From: an uncultured Flavobacteriaceae bacterium
GTDB lineage: Bacteria; Bacteroidota; Bacteroidia; Flavobacteriales; Flavobacteriaceae
Assembly: GCA_947502975.1 (NCBI GenBank)
Contig: CANNBV010000003.1
Location: 558,001 to 622,000 of the forward strand
Direction: 5' to 3'
Length of the DNA stretch: 64,000 nucleotides
Notes under the pieces: generated by a model
What the model was told of the DNA's origin: nothing
Seen by the model: the letters and a program-made list of their open reading frames with translations, nothing else
The model's database searches: none
Translations under genes and position numbers: made by a program
Shown here: in pieces, positions 52,031 to 60,966 of the stretch
Layout of the letters: the number at the start of each line of letters is the position of its first letter
Position numbering within the stretch: the first letter of the stretch is position 1

Positions 52031-53953
52031 ATGCAGTTTAAATACCCCGAACTTCTCTACGCTTTATTTTTACTGATAATTCCTATAATTGTTCACTTAT
52101 TTCAGCTTAGAAAATTTAAAAAAGTGGCTTTTACAAATGTGGCTTTTTTAAAAAATGTAGCAATTCAAACACGTAAAAGTGCGCTGCTAAAAAAATGGCT
52201 TACGCTTATCACTAGAATGCTATTGTTTGCAGCTCTTATTTTTGCCTTTGCGCAACCTTATTTTTCAAAAAACAACACCTTAAACAAAACAACTGAAACG
52301 GTTATATATCTCGACAATTCGTTTAGTATGCAAGCCAAAGGAGAAAACGGTGTATTATTAAAACGAGCTGTACAAGATATCATCACTAATATACCAGAAA
52401 ACGAAAAGATTACTATACTTACAAATTCTGAAACATTTAAAAATACAACGTTAAATACAGTAAGAAACAATTTATTACAGCTTGATTATACATCTAGTAG
52501 TCAGTCGCATAAAACGTCATTACTTAAAAGTAAAAGCTTATTTAGTAAAAATGATAATTCTTTAAAAAACCTAATCTATATTTCAGACTTTCAGGACACT
52601 AATGAAGATTTTGCTCCCGATAAGGATTCACTTATTAACTTACATGTAGTAAAATTAACTCCAATTAATACACAAAACATTGCTATAGATTCTGCGTATA
52701 TTTCAAATATAAATCCAACGAAACTAGAGTTGACTGTTTCATTATTAAATAATGGAAACGCAATTGAAAATCTACCTATTTCATTATTGAATGACAACAA
52801 GCTTATTGCAAAAACTTCAACAAAAATTGAAGATGTTGCCAACGTAACTTTTGATTTACCTTCAAATGAAATTATAAATGGAGAATTAAAAATAAATGAT
52901 GCGCATCTGCAATTTGACAATACGCTTTTTTTCAGTATCAATGCTACTGAAAAGATAAATGTACTTGCAATTGGAGCTAAAAACTCCAACTTTTTAAAGC
53001 GTATTTTTACTAACGATGAATTTCAATTTAGTAATTACAGTCTCAAAAATCTTGACTATAATCAAATTAACAATCAAAATCTAATTGTTTTAAATGAAAT
53101 AGAAACTCTGCCTAACGCTTTAAGTACTGTTTTAAGAACTTTTGCAGCAGATGGTGGAAGTGTTTTAGTGATACCATCAAAAAATGCCAATATCAATTCC
53201 TATAATAATCTACTTTCAAACTACAGATTAGGTCTAAAAACTAAAACCACATCTAATAAGAGAATTACCAACATAAATTACAGCCATCCTCTTTATAGCA
53301 ATGGTGTTTTTGAAAAGCGTATTACTAATTTTCAGTATCCAAAAGTAAATACATTTTATAATTTAAATTATCAAAACGCCTCCATTTTGTCTTTTGAGGA
53401 TGACAAACCATTTTTGACATCAAATAATACCATTTATCTATTTACTGCAGCATTAAATGATGAAAACTCTAATTTTAAGAGCTCTCCATTAATTGTTCCT
53501 ACACTTTACAATATTGCCAAAAACAGTTTTAAAATACCAAAACTATATTATAACGTTGGTAAAGAAAATAGCTTTGAAATTAAAGCAAAGATGCAACAAG
53601 ATGGCGTATTAAAGCTTCAGTATAAAGAAGAAAGTATTATCCCAAAACAGCAAAGTTTTAATAACAAAGTAATTGTAACTACTGATGAAACACCTATACA
53701 TTCTGGGATATTCAGTGTTATTCATGGGGAAACAATTATTAAAAACATTAGTTATAACTATAGCAGAGCAGAAAGTGATTTAACATATCAAAACATACAA
53801 AGTTTGCCTAATGTGACCATAAGTAGTTCCCTAGCTGAGCTATTTGACACATTAAAAAGTGAGACTAAAGTTGATGCCTTATGGAAATGGTTTGTTATTT
53901 TTGCACTAATTCTGTTACTGATAGAAATGCTCATCTTAAAATATTTTAAATGA
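52031..53953 (+). CDS. BatA-type membrane protein with double transmembrane N terminus
   Basis: The 640-residue protein opens with the N-terminal double-transmembrane domain (MQFKYPELLYALFLLIIPIIVHLFQLRKFKKVAFTNVAFLKNV; second helix LITRMLLFAALIFAFAQPYF). It then has a von Willebrand A-like region whose metal motif is partial (VIYLDNSFSMQAKGE, DxSxS intact), and a C-terminal membrane helix (WKWFVIFALILLLIEMLIL). Relatives are encoded in aerotolerance-like operons, but the other Bat genes are absent here. The gene overlaps the dihydroorotase-like gene by four bases. Confidence 0.85.
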   Translation: MQFKYPELLYALFLLIIPIIVHLFQLRKFKKVAFTNVAFLKNVAIQTRKSALLKKWLTLITRMLLFAALIFAFAQPYFSKNNTLNKTTETVIYLDNSFSMQAKGENGVLLKRAVQDIITNIPENEKITILTNSETFKNTTLNTVRNNLLQLDYTSSSQSHKTSLLKSKSLFSKNDNSLKNLIYISDFQDTNEDFAPDKDSLINLHVVKLTPINTQNIAIDSAYISNINPTKLELTVSLLNNGNAIENLPISLLNDNKLIAKTSTKIEDVANVTFDLPSNEIINGELKINDAHLQFDNTLFFSINATEKINVLAIGAKNSNFLKRIFTNDEFQFSNYSLKNLDYNQINNQNLIVLNEIETLPNALSTVLRTFAADGGSVLVIPSKNANINSYNNLLSNYRLGLKTKTTSNKRITNINYSHPLYSNGVFEKRITNFQYPKVNTFYNLNYQNASILSFEDDKPFLTSNNTIYLFTAALNDENSNFKSSPLIVPTLYNIAKNSFKIPKLYYNVGKENSFEIKAKMQQDGVLKLQYKEESIIPKQQSFNNKVIVTTDETPIHSGIFSVIHGETIIKNISYNYSRAESDLTYQNIQSLPNVTISSSLAELFDTLKSETKVDALWKWFVIFALILLLIEMLILKYFK

Positions 53954-55203
53954 ACATACTTATAAAATCTGCCACAATCCTTGATTCTAAAAGTGATTTT
54001 CATAATACTAATCAAGATATTTTAGTTGAAGGCGGATTAATCACTAAAATAGGCACCAACCTTAAAAATCCTAAAAAATATTCAGAAATTACTTTTGAAA
54101 ACCTTCACATATCACAAGGATGGTTTGATAGTAGTGTTAGTTTTGGAGAACCTGGGTTAGAAGAACGAGAAACTATTGAAAATGGTATTAAAACTGCAGC
54201 ACTATCAGGTTTTACTACAGTAGCGTTAAACCCTAATACTAATCCTGTAATTGATACTAGTACTGATGTATCTTTCGTAAAATCTAAAGCTATAGATAAA
54301 GCCGTTGAAATATTACCAATTGGTGCTTTAACTAAGGGGAGCGAAGGTCTGGATTTAGCCGAGTTATTTGATATGAAAAATGCTGGAGCTACAGCATTTT
54401 ACGATTATAAAAAACCTGTTTCTAACCCAAATCTGTTAAAAATAGCATTGCAGTATACTAGTAATTTTGATGGATTGGTGTGCTCTTATCCTCAAGAAAA
54501 TAAAATTGCAGGTTTAGGAGTGATGAATGAAAATGTGACAAGCACATCCATAGGACTTAAAGGAAATCCTGCCCTTGCCGAAGAATTACAGATAGTAAGA
54601 GATTTATTTTTACTAGAATATGCTGGTGGCAAACTGCACATTCCTACAATTTCAACGGCAAAAAGTGTGGCTTTAATTCGCGAAGCAAAATCAAAAAAAC
54701 TAGACGTTAGTTGTAGTGTCTCTGTGCACAATCTGTATTTTACGGATGAGTACTTAACCGATTTTGATACTAATTTTAAAGTAAAACCACCATTGCGAAC
54801 GCAAGATGATATTAATGCTTTAGTGGAAGGTGTAAAAGATGGTACAATTGATATGGTCACAACCGACCACAACCCCTTGGATATTGAATTGAAAAAAGTA
54901 GAATTTGATTATGCTGAGTATGGTACAATAGGTTTGGAAAGTGCTTTCGGTGTATTACAGCAAAAATTCACCTTAAAGAAAACAATAGATATTCTTACTC
55001 GAGGAAGAAATCGTTTTGGAGCTAAACAAACTTCAATAAATATAGGAGAAAAAATTAATGTTACACTCTTTAATCCTGCTCCAAAATACACGTTTTCAAA
55101 GTCTCATATCCAATCAAAATCTCATAATGCTATTTTTCAAGATATCGTTTTAAAAGGCAAAGTTTATGGAGTTATAGCAAATAATATTTCAGTTTTAAAA
55201 TAA
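53950..55203 (+). CDS. Dihydroorotase-like amidohydrolase lacking metal ligands
   Basis: The 417-residue protein follows the class I dihydroorotase sequence but has lost the metal site. The conserved D-x-HxH-FREPG block reads WFDSSVSFGEPGLEERE, with serines at residues 62 and 64 in place of both histidines and glycine for the substrate arginine. The later histidine before STA reads IPTISTAKS. TTDHNPLD keeps the aspartate. The enzyme is therefore probably inactive, like the PyrC' subunits that support aspartate carbamoyltransferase in some bacteria. Two active copies elsewhere would be expected. Confidence 0.87.
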   Translation: MNILIKSATILDSKSDFHNTNQDILVEGGLITKIGTNLKNPKKYSEITFENLHISQGWFDSSVSFGEPGLEERETIENGIKTAALSGFTTVALNPNTNPVIDTSTDVSFVKSKAIDKAVEILPIGALTKGSEGLDLAELFDMKNAGATAFYDYKKPVSNPNLLKIALQYTSNFDGLVCSYPQENKIAGLGVMNENVTSTSIGLKGNPALAEELQIVRDLFLLEYAGGKLHIPTISTAKSVALIREAKSKKLDVSCSVSVHNLYFTDEYLTDFDTNFKVKPPLRTQDDINALVEGVKDGTIDMVTTDHNPLDIELKKVEFDYAEYGTIGLESAFGVLQQKFTLKKTIDILTRGRNRFGAKQTSINIGEKINVTLFNPAPKYTFSKSHIQSKSHNAIFQDIVLKGKVYGVIANNISVLK

Positions 55204-55204
55204 A

Positions 55205-55534
55205 ATGACACAACAAGATATACAAGACGGAAAAGGGCTATCTGTCGTTAGTTACTTAGGAATTATTGGTATCATTATTGCCTATTTCATGAATAATGAT
55301 AAAAAAAACCCATTTATTAGTTTCAATATCAGACAATCCTTAGGCTTATGGATCATGTTTCATTTATTCGCATTCATAGCCAGCTCGTTTGACAGCTGGA
55401 TGATAACATCTGCATTTTACTTATCTTTTGCTATTCTTATTATTTATGCGCTAATAAATGTGGTTAGTGGAAAAATGCAAACAGTACCTATAGTTGGTGA
55501 TTTTTTTCAAAGAATTTTCTCAAACGTTGGTTAA
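55205..55534 (+). CDS. DUF4870/Tic20-like small membrane protein
   Basis: The 109 residues contain three hydrophobic helices (about 15-31, 46-62, 68-88) with the pattern GLSVVSYLGIIGIIIAYFMNNDKKNPFISFNIRQSLGLWI shared by DUF4870/Tic20-like proteins. The function in bacteria is unknown. It starts one base after the dihydroorotase-like gene and four bases before the esterase gene, so it is part of the same operon. Confidence 0.82.
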   Translation: MTQQDIQDGKGLSVVSYLGIIGIIIAYFMNNDKKNPFISFNIRQSLGLWIMFHLFAFIASSFDSWMITSAFYLSFAILIIYALINVVSGKMQTVPIVGDFFQRIFSNVG

Positions 55535-55538
55535 TTAA

Positions 55539-56195
55539 ATGTTACAAACTTCACTTTCTCTAGATTTCGTACAGAAACCTTCGACATTAAAGGAAAACAT
55601 TCCTTTACTCATCATGTTTCATGGGTATGGTAGCGATGAAAATGATTTATTCTCATTTTCTAGTGAACTTCCAGATGAACTTTTAATAATATCTGCCAGA
55701 GCCCCATACAAAATGCAACCTTTTGGTAATGCATGGTATGCCATTAATTTTGATGCTGAAAAAGGGAAATGGAATGATAACGAGCAAGCTAAAACTTCAG
55801 TAGAATTAATATCAAAATTTATTGATGAAATTATTGAAATGTATGATGTTGATTCAAAAAACATTACACTCTTGGGCTTTAGTCAAGGCAGTATTCTAAG
55901 TTATGCAGTAGCATTAACTTATCCCGAAAAAGTAAAAAATATTATTGCGCTTAGTGGATATATAAATAAAGATATTCTACCTAAAAACACAGCAAATAAA
56001 GATTATTCTAACCTAGATTTTTATTGTTCACATGGAAGTGTAGATCAGGTAATTCCTCCTGATTGGGCAAGACAGACTCAGCCATTTTTAAATTCACTCC
56101 ACATAAAAAACACGTATTCTGAATTTCCTGTAGGCCATGGTGTTGCACCTCAAAACTTTTATGAGTTTAAAGATTGGTTAAATAAGAGAATTTAA
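55539..56195 (+). CDS. Phospholipase/carboxylesterase-type alpha/beta hydrolase
   Basis: The 218-residue protein has the serine-hydrolase fold with an oxyanion segment LLIMFHGYGSDENDLFSF, the nucleophile elbow ITLLGFSQGSILSYAVAL (Ser in GFSQG), an aspartate in HGSVDQVIPPDWA and the final histidine in EFPVGHGVAPQNF. It belongs to the acyl-protein thioesterase/carboxylesterase 2 family and hydrolyses small acyl esters in the cytoplasm. It is the last gene of the operon that begins at 52031. Confidence 0.92.
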   Translation: MLQTSLSLDFVQKPSTLKENIPLLIMFHGYGSDENDLFSFSSELPDELLIISARAPYKMQPFGNAWYAINFDAEKGKWNDNEQAKTSVELISKFIDEIIEMYDVDSKNITLLGFSQGSILSYAVALTYPEKVKNIIALSGYINKDILPKNTANKDYSNLDFYCSHGSVDQVIPPDWARQTQPFLNSLHIKNTYSEFPVGHGVAPQNFYEFKDWLNKRI

Positions 56196-56303
56196 TCTTC
56201 ATTATTTCGTTGAAATCGTACACTTTATCCCTATTTTACGATTAACATACAAATTAGAGTAGATATCAGCGAGAAATTTAGCAAATCGTAGATTAAATTA
56301 GTT

Positions 56304-56335
56304 TTTTGTTTATTTTTTTTGTTTTTTTGTTAAAC
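56304..56335 (+). promoter_or_regulatory. Bipartite regulon motif, site 3, before carotenoid ketolase gene
   Basis: TTTTGTTTA at 56304-56312 is followed after 17 bases by TTAAACA at 56330-56336, the spacing of sites 1 and 2. The right half also sits in a near-perfect palindrome (TTTTTTGTTAAACAAAAAA). No TAnnTTTG is found at the -7 position seen in the other two sites, and the region is rich in T runs, so this site is less certain. The ketolase ATG is at 56356. Confidence 0.55.
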
Positions 56336-56355
56336 AAAAAAATTACAAACGAGAG

Positions 56356-57054
56356 ATGCAAACCAACAAACTCTTACACAAAGATATTGATCCATTAGGT
56401 GTAATTATCGGTATTGCGATGATAGTTATATGGACTATTGCACTTCTCTATTTTTTAAAATGGGACTTCAGTTATCTTAACCCATTAGTGTATTTAGCTA
56501 TTTTACTTCAAACACATTTGTTCACTGGGCTTTTTATTACTGCACACGACGCTATGCATGGTTCTATTTCCAGAAATAAAAAAATAAACCATCTTATGGG
56601 ATGGGTAACTTCTATTTTATTTGCATTTAATTTTTATAACAGATTAATCGTTAAACACCATGAGCACCATAAGTTTGTGGCTTCAGAAAATGATCCAGAT
56701 TATCATGAATCTGGTAACTTTTGGTTATGGTATTGGACCTTTATAAAAAAATATACAACGCTGAAACAACTAATTTTAATGACAATCAGCCTTCAGCTCT
56801 TAAGGTTAGTTTTTCCTTTAGATAATCTCTTACTATTTTGGATTTTACCTGGTATCTTGTCTACTTTCCAATTGTTTTATTTCGGAACGTATATTCCTCA
56901 TAAAGATGGACATGAACACCATAATAAACACAAATCTAACTCTCTAAAAAAGAACCATCTTTGGGCTTTTATAAGCTGTTATTTTTTTGGGTATCATTAT
57001 GAACACCATGACGCTCCAGGCGTCCCTTGGTGGAGGCTTTGGCAAACAAAATAG
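56356..57054 (+). CDS. crtW: Beta-carotene ketolase (CrtW-like, fatty acid desaturase fold)
   Basis: The 232-residue membrane protein has four hydrophobic helices and the histidine boxes of the di-iron desaturase superfamily in CrtW arrangement: TAHDAMHGSIS, HHEHHKFVASENDPDYHESG, and the C-terminal YIPHKDGHEHHNKHKS plus GYHYEHHDAPGVPWWRL. It introduces keto groups at C4/C4' of beta-carotene or zeaxanthin, giving canthaxanthin- or astaxanthin-type pigments that quench singlet oxygen. Other carotenoid genes are not adjacent. Its upstream motif links it to the photolyase operons. Confidence 0.93.
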   Translation: MQTNKLLHKDIDPLGVIIGIAMIVIWTIALLYFLKWDFSYLNPLVYLAILLQTHLFTGLFITAHDAMHGSISRNKKINHLMGWVTSILFAFNFYNRLIVKHHEHHKFVASENDPDYHESGNFWLWYWTFIKKYTTLKQLILMTISLQLLRLVFPLDNLLLFWILPGILSTFQLFYFGTYIPHKDGHEHHNKHKSNSLKKNHLWAFISCYFFGYHYEHHDAPGVPWWRLWQTK

Positions 57055-57060
57055 ATTTTA

Positions 57061-57762
57061 TTAATTTACTACAAGTCTAAAACCTTCTCCGTGTATATTT
57101 AATATTTCTACTTTTTCATCAGGTTTAAGATACTTGCGTAATTTCGCAATGTATACATCCATACTCCTAGATGTGAAATAGTTATCATCTCTCCAAATTT
57201 TGGTTAATGCTAATTCACGAGGCATTAAATCGTTTTCATGTAATGCTAATAAACGCAGCAACTCATTTTCTTTTGGTGATAATTTTACAGGATCGCTACC
57301 ATCAAATCGTAAAAAACGAAGTTTAGAATTTAAATGAAAACGTCCTATTTCGAATTCAAATTGTTTACTATCTGCAATAGTTTCAGTAGCTTTACGCTGC
57401 ATTATAGCCTTTATTTTCATAAGTAAAACTTCACTATCAAAAGGCTTGTTTAAATAATCATCTGCGCCAACTTTATACCCCTTAAGCACATCTTCTTTCA
57501 TGGCCTTAGCTGTTAAAAACACAATAGGTACATCAGTATTTTTTTCACGAATTTCTTTAGCTAGAGTAAAGCCGTCTTTATAAGGCATCATTACATCAAG
57601 GATACATAAATCGTAATCGTCTTTCTTAAATTTTTCAAAACCTTCCATACCATTTTTGGCATGTACTACATCATAATCATTCATCATTAAATAATCTCTA
57701 AGTACAGTCCCAAAATTCGGGTCATCTTCAACTAATAAAATTTTCTTGTTTTGTTCTTCCAT
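57061..57762 (-). CDS. OmpR/PhoB-type response regulator
   Basis: The 233-residue protein has a receiver domain (KILLVEDDPNFGTVLRDYL, phosphoacceptor aspartate in LCILDVMMPYKDGF, lysine in DDYLNKPFDSE) and a C-terminal winged helix (LSPKENELLRLLALHENDLMPRELAL...SMDVYIAKLRKYL). It is RprY-like. It is the second gene of the sensor pair, starting five bases after the kinase gene. Targets unknown. Confidence 0.95.
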   Translation of the reverse strand: MEEQNKKILLVEDDPNFGTVLRDYLMMNDYDVVHAKNGMEGFEKFKKDDYDLCILDVMMPYKDGFTLAKEIREKNTDVPIVFLTAKAMKEDVLKGYKVGADDYLNKPFDSEVLLMKIKAIMQRKATETIADSKQFEFEIGRFHLNSKLRFLRFDGSDPVKLSPKENELLRLLALHENDLMPRELALTKIWRDDNYFTSRSMDVYIAKLRKYLKPDEKVEILNIHGEGFRLVVN

Positions 57763-57767
57763 AATTT

Positions 57768-59339
57768 TTATGATATTAAGGGAAGCCTAACTATAAATGT
57801 ACTTCCTTTACCTTTTTCACTTTCTACTGATACAAATCCTTGATGGTCGTCAACAATACGCTTTACATATGCCAATCCTAAACCATGACCTTTTACATTA
57901 TGTATATCTCCTGTGTGTTCTCTATAAAACTTCTCGAAAACACGTTTAGCAGCAGTTTTACTCATACCACTACCTTGATCTTTTATTTTTAATAAAATAT
58001 TAGTGCCAACATTTTCAGTAAACACATCTATTTTTGGAGCTTCTGGAGAATACTTAATGGCATTATCCAAAATATTTACAATTACATTGGTAAAATGGGT
58101 GTCATTAGCTAAAACCGATGTTTGTACTGCATCCAAATGTGTTTTTATATACCCTTTCCTATCTTCGACAATCAATTCCACATGTGTAACAGCATCCTCA
58201 ACTAGGTCGTTTAAATCAACTCTATCCTTACTAATATTTAACTCATTTTTTTCTAGTTTAGATATCCTCAATACGTTTTCTACCTGTGCATGCATGCGTT
58301 TATTTTCTTCACGTATCATCCTAATATATCTCAATATTTTATCCTTATCATCAATAATTTTCGGGTTCTTTATCGCATCTAAAGCTAAATTAATTGTAGC
58401 TATTGGCGTTTTAAACTCGTGTGTCATATTATTGATAAAATCTGTTTTAATCTGTGAAATTTTCCTTTGTTTTATTAATTGAAATAAAGCGCTAGAATAA
58501 GCTACGATTATAATAGATGTAAATACAATTGATAATAGAACCATTCCTAATATAGTGGAGAATATAAACTTATTATCTCCAGGGAAATTCACCAATAATT
58601 TATAGTTACTTTGATTGTTTTCATCATAAAAAATTGGAATACTATAGGTTGATTTCTCTATTTTTTCGAACCCATCACTATATACTTTTGTTGCCAAATC
58701 TCTACTATAAATTGCAAATTCAAAAGCTATATCTATACCATTTTGTTTTAATTTTGACTCGAGTAAGTTAGACACTTCTTCTTTTGAAACTCTCTTATGT
58801 ACAGGGATAGTTTTTGCGTAAGCTTTAAAATTTTTATTAAACGAATTTCGCTCAGCATCTTTTAATACACCACTATTTACAATATTAAGAATCGGTGATT
58901 TATCTATATCTTTATCTGAAAAGCCAGAACCTTTTATAACCTGCATTTCAGAATTACCAATAATTCGTTTAATATCTATACTATCTAAACCAATGTCAAA
59001 GAGCGATGAAGACAACTTATAGTTTTCTTCTAAAACATCACTTTTATAAATAAGCATGTCTTTAGTGCTGTTATTTCTTTGATAAATAAATAACTGAGAA
59101 ACCGCAGCTGAGTCTTTTTTCTTTTCGCTATCTAGTTGCTGAAAACGTTCAAAATAATTATCTAATTCATTACCTTCAATAGCATTAGACACATAACTTA
59201 AAGCACTTTTTACATTAAATTTAAATCGTGTCTTTTCGTTTTCATAAGCATCATTTATAAAATAGGCTTGAACAAAAATAATTCCTATAAGCGACAGACT
59301 CATTAAAATGATCGATAGAACGAATACTTTTTTGCTCAT
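57768..59339 (-). CDS. Sensor histidine kinase (RprX-like)
   Basis: The 523-residue kinase has one N-terminal membrane helix (about 5-27), an extracytoplasmic sensor region of about 240 residues, a second helix (about 262-284), and the transmitter. The phosphoacceptor histidine is in NNMTHEFKTPIATINLAL, the N box in TNVIVNILDNAIKYSP, with G boxes KDQGSGMS and GHGLGLAYVKRIV. The sensor domain matches no recognised ligand-binding family. It precedes and is co-transcribed with the response regulator. Confidence 0.95.
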   Translation of the reverse strand: MSKKVFVLSIILMSLSLIGIIFVQAYFINDAYENEKTRFKFNVKSALSYVSNAIEGNELDNYFERFQQLDSEKKKDSAAVSQLFIYQRNNSTKDMLIYKSDVLEENYKLSSSLFDIGLDSIDIKRIIGNSEMQVIKGSGFSDKDIDKSPILNIVNSGVLKDAERNSFNKNFKAYAKTIPVHKRVSKEEVSNLLESKLKQNGIDIAFEFAIYSRDLATKVYSDGFEKIEKSTYSIPIFYDENNQSNYKLLVNFPGDNKFIFSTILGMVLLSIVFTSIIIVAYSSALFQLIKQRKISQIKTDFINNMTHEFKTPIATINLALDAIKNPKIIDDKDKILRYIRMIREENKRMHAQVENVLRISKLEKNELNISKDRVDLNDLVEDAVTHVELIVEDRKGYIKTHLDAVQTSVLANDTHFTNVIVNILDNAIKYSPEAPKIDVFTENVGTNILLKIKDQGSGMSKTAAKRVFEKFYREHTGDIHNVKGHGLGLAYVKRIVDDHQGFVSVESEKGKGSTFIVRLPLIS

Positions 59340-59416
59340 TACCCAAAATTAACATTTTAACATATAGCCAACTTATCATTTAACCTTACATTAACAAAAA
59401 TGTTAAAATTTAAGAT

Positions 59417-60004
59417 TTATTGTATTTTTTGAAGAATCTTTTTGTGCACATTATTAACCTGAAGCCTTGTGTTATCTAGAGTTTCATTAACTATTACAAA
59501 ATCTGAAAGTTCTACTTTTTTACTATCATCCCACTGGTTTTGCATAATAGCTTCAATTTTATCTTTTGTAGTATTATCTCTTTTTAATAACCGCTCTATT
59601 CTCAATGCTTTTGGAGCCGTTACAGTGATTATATAATCACATTGCTCATTACTACCATTTTCGAACAAAATTGCCACCTCCTTTATTACGTATGATGCGT
59701 CTTGTTTAGTGACCCATTTTTCGAAATGTCTCGCCACTTTTGGATGTACAATCGCATTCATTCTTTCTAGATAACTTTTATCATTGAAAATAATATTTGC
59801 TATGTATGACCTATTGAGTTTGCCGTCACAATAAGCATCATCTCCTAATAATGCTTTTAGCTTTCGCTTTATAACTTTTGAGCGGTTCATCAATTTTTTA
59901 GCCTCAATATCAGCAATATACACAGGAACACCTAATGCCTTAAAAGCCTTAGCTACTGTAGTTTTCCCACTACCAATGCCACCTGTTAAGCCAACTATTA
60001 TCAT
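59417..60004 (-). CDS. coaE: Dephospho-CoA kinase
   Basis: The 195-residue enzyme phosphorylates dephospho-CoA to coenzyme A, the last step of CoA synthesis. The P-loop VGLTGGIGSGKTTVAKAF is at residues 4-21, followed by the substrate block ADIEAKKLM, the LERMNAIVHPKVARHFEKW segment and the lid-region basics LRIERLLKRD. Length is normal. It overlaps the YbbR-like gene by four bases. Confidence 0.95.
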   Translation of the reverse strand: MIIVGLTGGIGSGKTTVAKAFKALGVPVYIADIEAKKLMNRSKVIKRKLKALLGDDAYCDGKLNRSYIANIIFNDKSYLERMNAIVHPKVARHFEKWVTKQDASYVIKEVAILFENGSNEQCDYIITVTAPKALRIERLLKRDNTTKDKIEAIMQNQWDDSKKVELSDFVIVNETLDNTRLQVNNVHKKILQKIQ

Positions 60005-60966
60005 TTCAAAATTATAAATTCTATGCGTTGTTGTTTCAATTTTATATGCTTAACATTCTCTGGAACTTTAGTCAATTCTGGAATAAGTACAGATTGATCA
60101 TTATTCACTTTTTTAAAATCGCATCTCACCTTAAAATCCTTTACACTAATGTTTTTAAAGTTCTTTAAACTTGTGTAATATGAAACCTTTACTTCTTTTG
60201 GGAAATATTTTATAGATGTATTCTGCGGTAGATTAATAATTTGAACGGGAATAGTAACCGTCCCTTCAGTAAACTTCTCAACACTGGCAGTAAATTGAAC
60301 ATCCTCAGATGAAAACTTTAAATCGGAGGCATTTTTAGGAAGGTCTAACTTTGATTGAATCGAAATATTACTTTTAACACCAGTTAGAACTATTTTTTTA
60401 GTTTTTATAAAATCAATAGTGCTAACCATCTCATGAGGTCCTATTATAGTAATAGAATCAGGAATTGTTTTATAACTATTTACGATATCAAAACCTGGAA
60501 AAAATGTAATATCGGTTTCTGTTTGCACTGCTACTTTTTTCACTAAATTGGAGTCATATCTAAAAACCAATGTGTCTGGACTTATATCTAATAATTTAGC
60601 TTCATTTTGAAATGGCTCTTTTTCATTTAAATAAGATACCGACTTTGTGTATACATAAGTATTTTGCTTCTTATAAACTTCACTCGAGAAATCTATACTA
60701 ATATCCGGTTTAGTAAAATAATACTTTAACCACTTGAAACCATGTGTTTTAAGTGTAACTTGTAATTTATGACTAGAATCGTTTAATATCACATTATCTT
60801 GCGGCACATTTACTTTTTCAATATTAAAAGCAATAGTATTGGTATAATCTTTTGAAAGTTTAGTAAAAATTAAAATCACAAAAGCAGAAAAAAGAAATAA
60901 CAGGAATACATTAAGACGTTTATTCTTAATGGAAGTTAATAACTCTGATTTAAGCTTTTTTATCAT
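60001..60966 (-). CDS. YbbR/CdaR-like membrane-anchored protein
   Basis: The 321 residues have one N-terminal membrane helix (about 20-38, VFLLFLFSAFVILIF) and then repeated beta-rich YbbR-type domains of about 80 residues (VPIDSITIIGPHEMVSTIDFIKTKKIVLTGV is a typical segment). CdaR in Firmicutes regulates the diadenylate cyclase CdaA, but no cyclase gene is next to this one, so the role is uncertain. It lies between coaE and a glycosyltransferase gene, overlapping both by four bases. Confidence 0.82.
   Translation of the reverse strand: MIKKLKSELLTSIKNKRLNVFLLFLFSAFVILIFTKLSKDYTNTIAFNIEKVNVPQDNVILNDSSHKLQVTLKTHGFKWLKYYFTKPDISIDFSSEVYKKQNTYVYTKSVSYLNEKEPFQNEAKLLDISPDTLVFRYDSNLVKKVAVQTETDITFFPGFDIVNSYKTIPDSITIIGPHEMVSTIDFIKTKKIVLTGVKSNISIQSKLDLPKNASDLKFSSEDVQFTASVEKFTEGTVTIPVQIINLPQNTSIKYFPKEVKVSYYTSLKNFKNISVKDFKVRCDFKKVNNDQSVLIPELTKVPENVKHIKLKQQRIEFIILK

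Noticed and set aside
58003-58482. Plus-strand open frame of 159 codons opposite the histidine kinase gene
   Set aside because: It is antisense to the conserved kinase domain; the serine/threonine-rich translation is a mirror of kinase codons and resembles no protein family.
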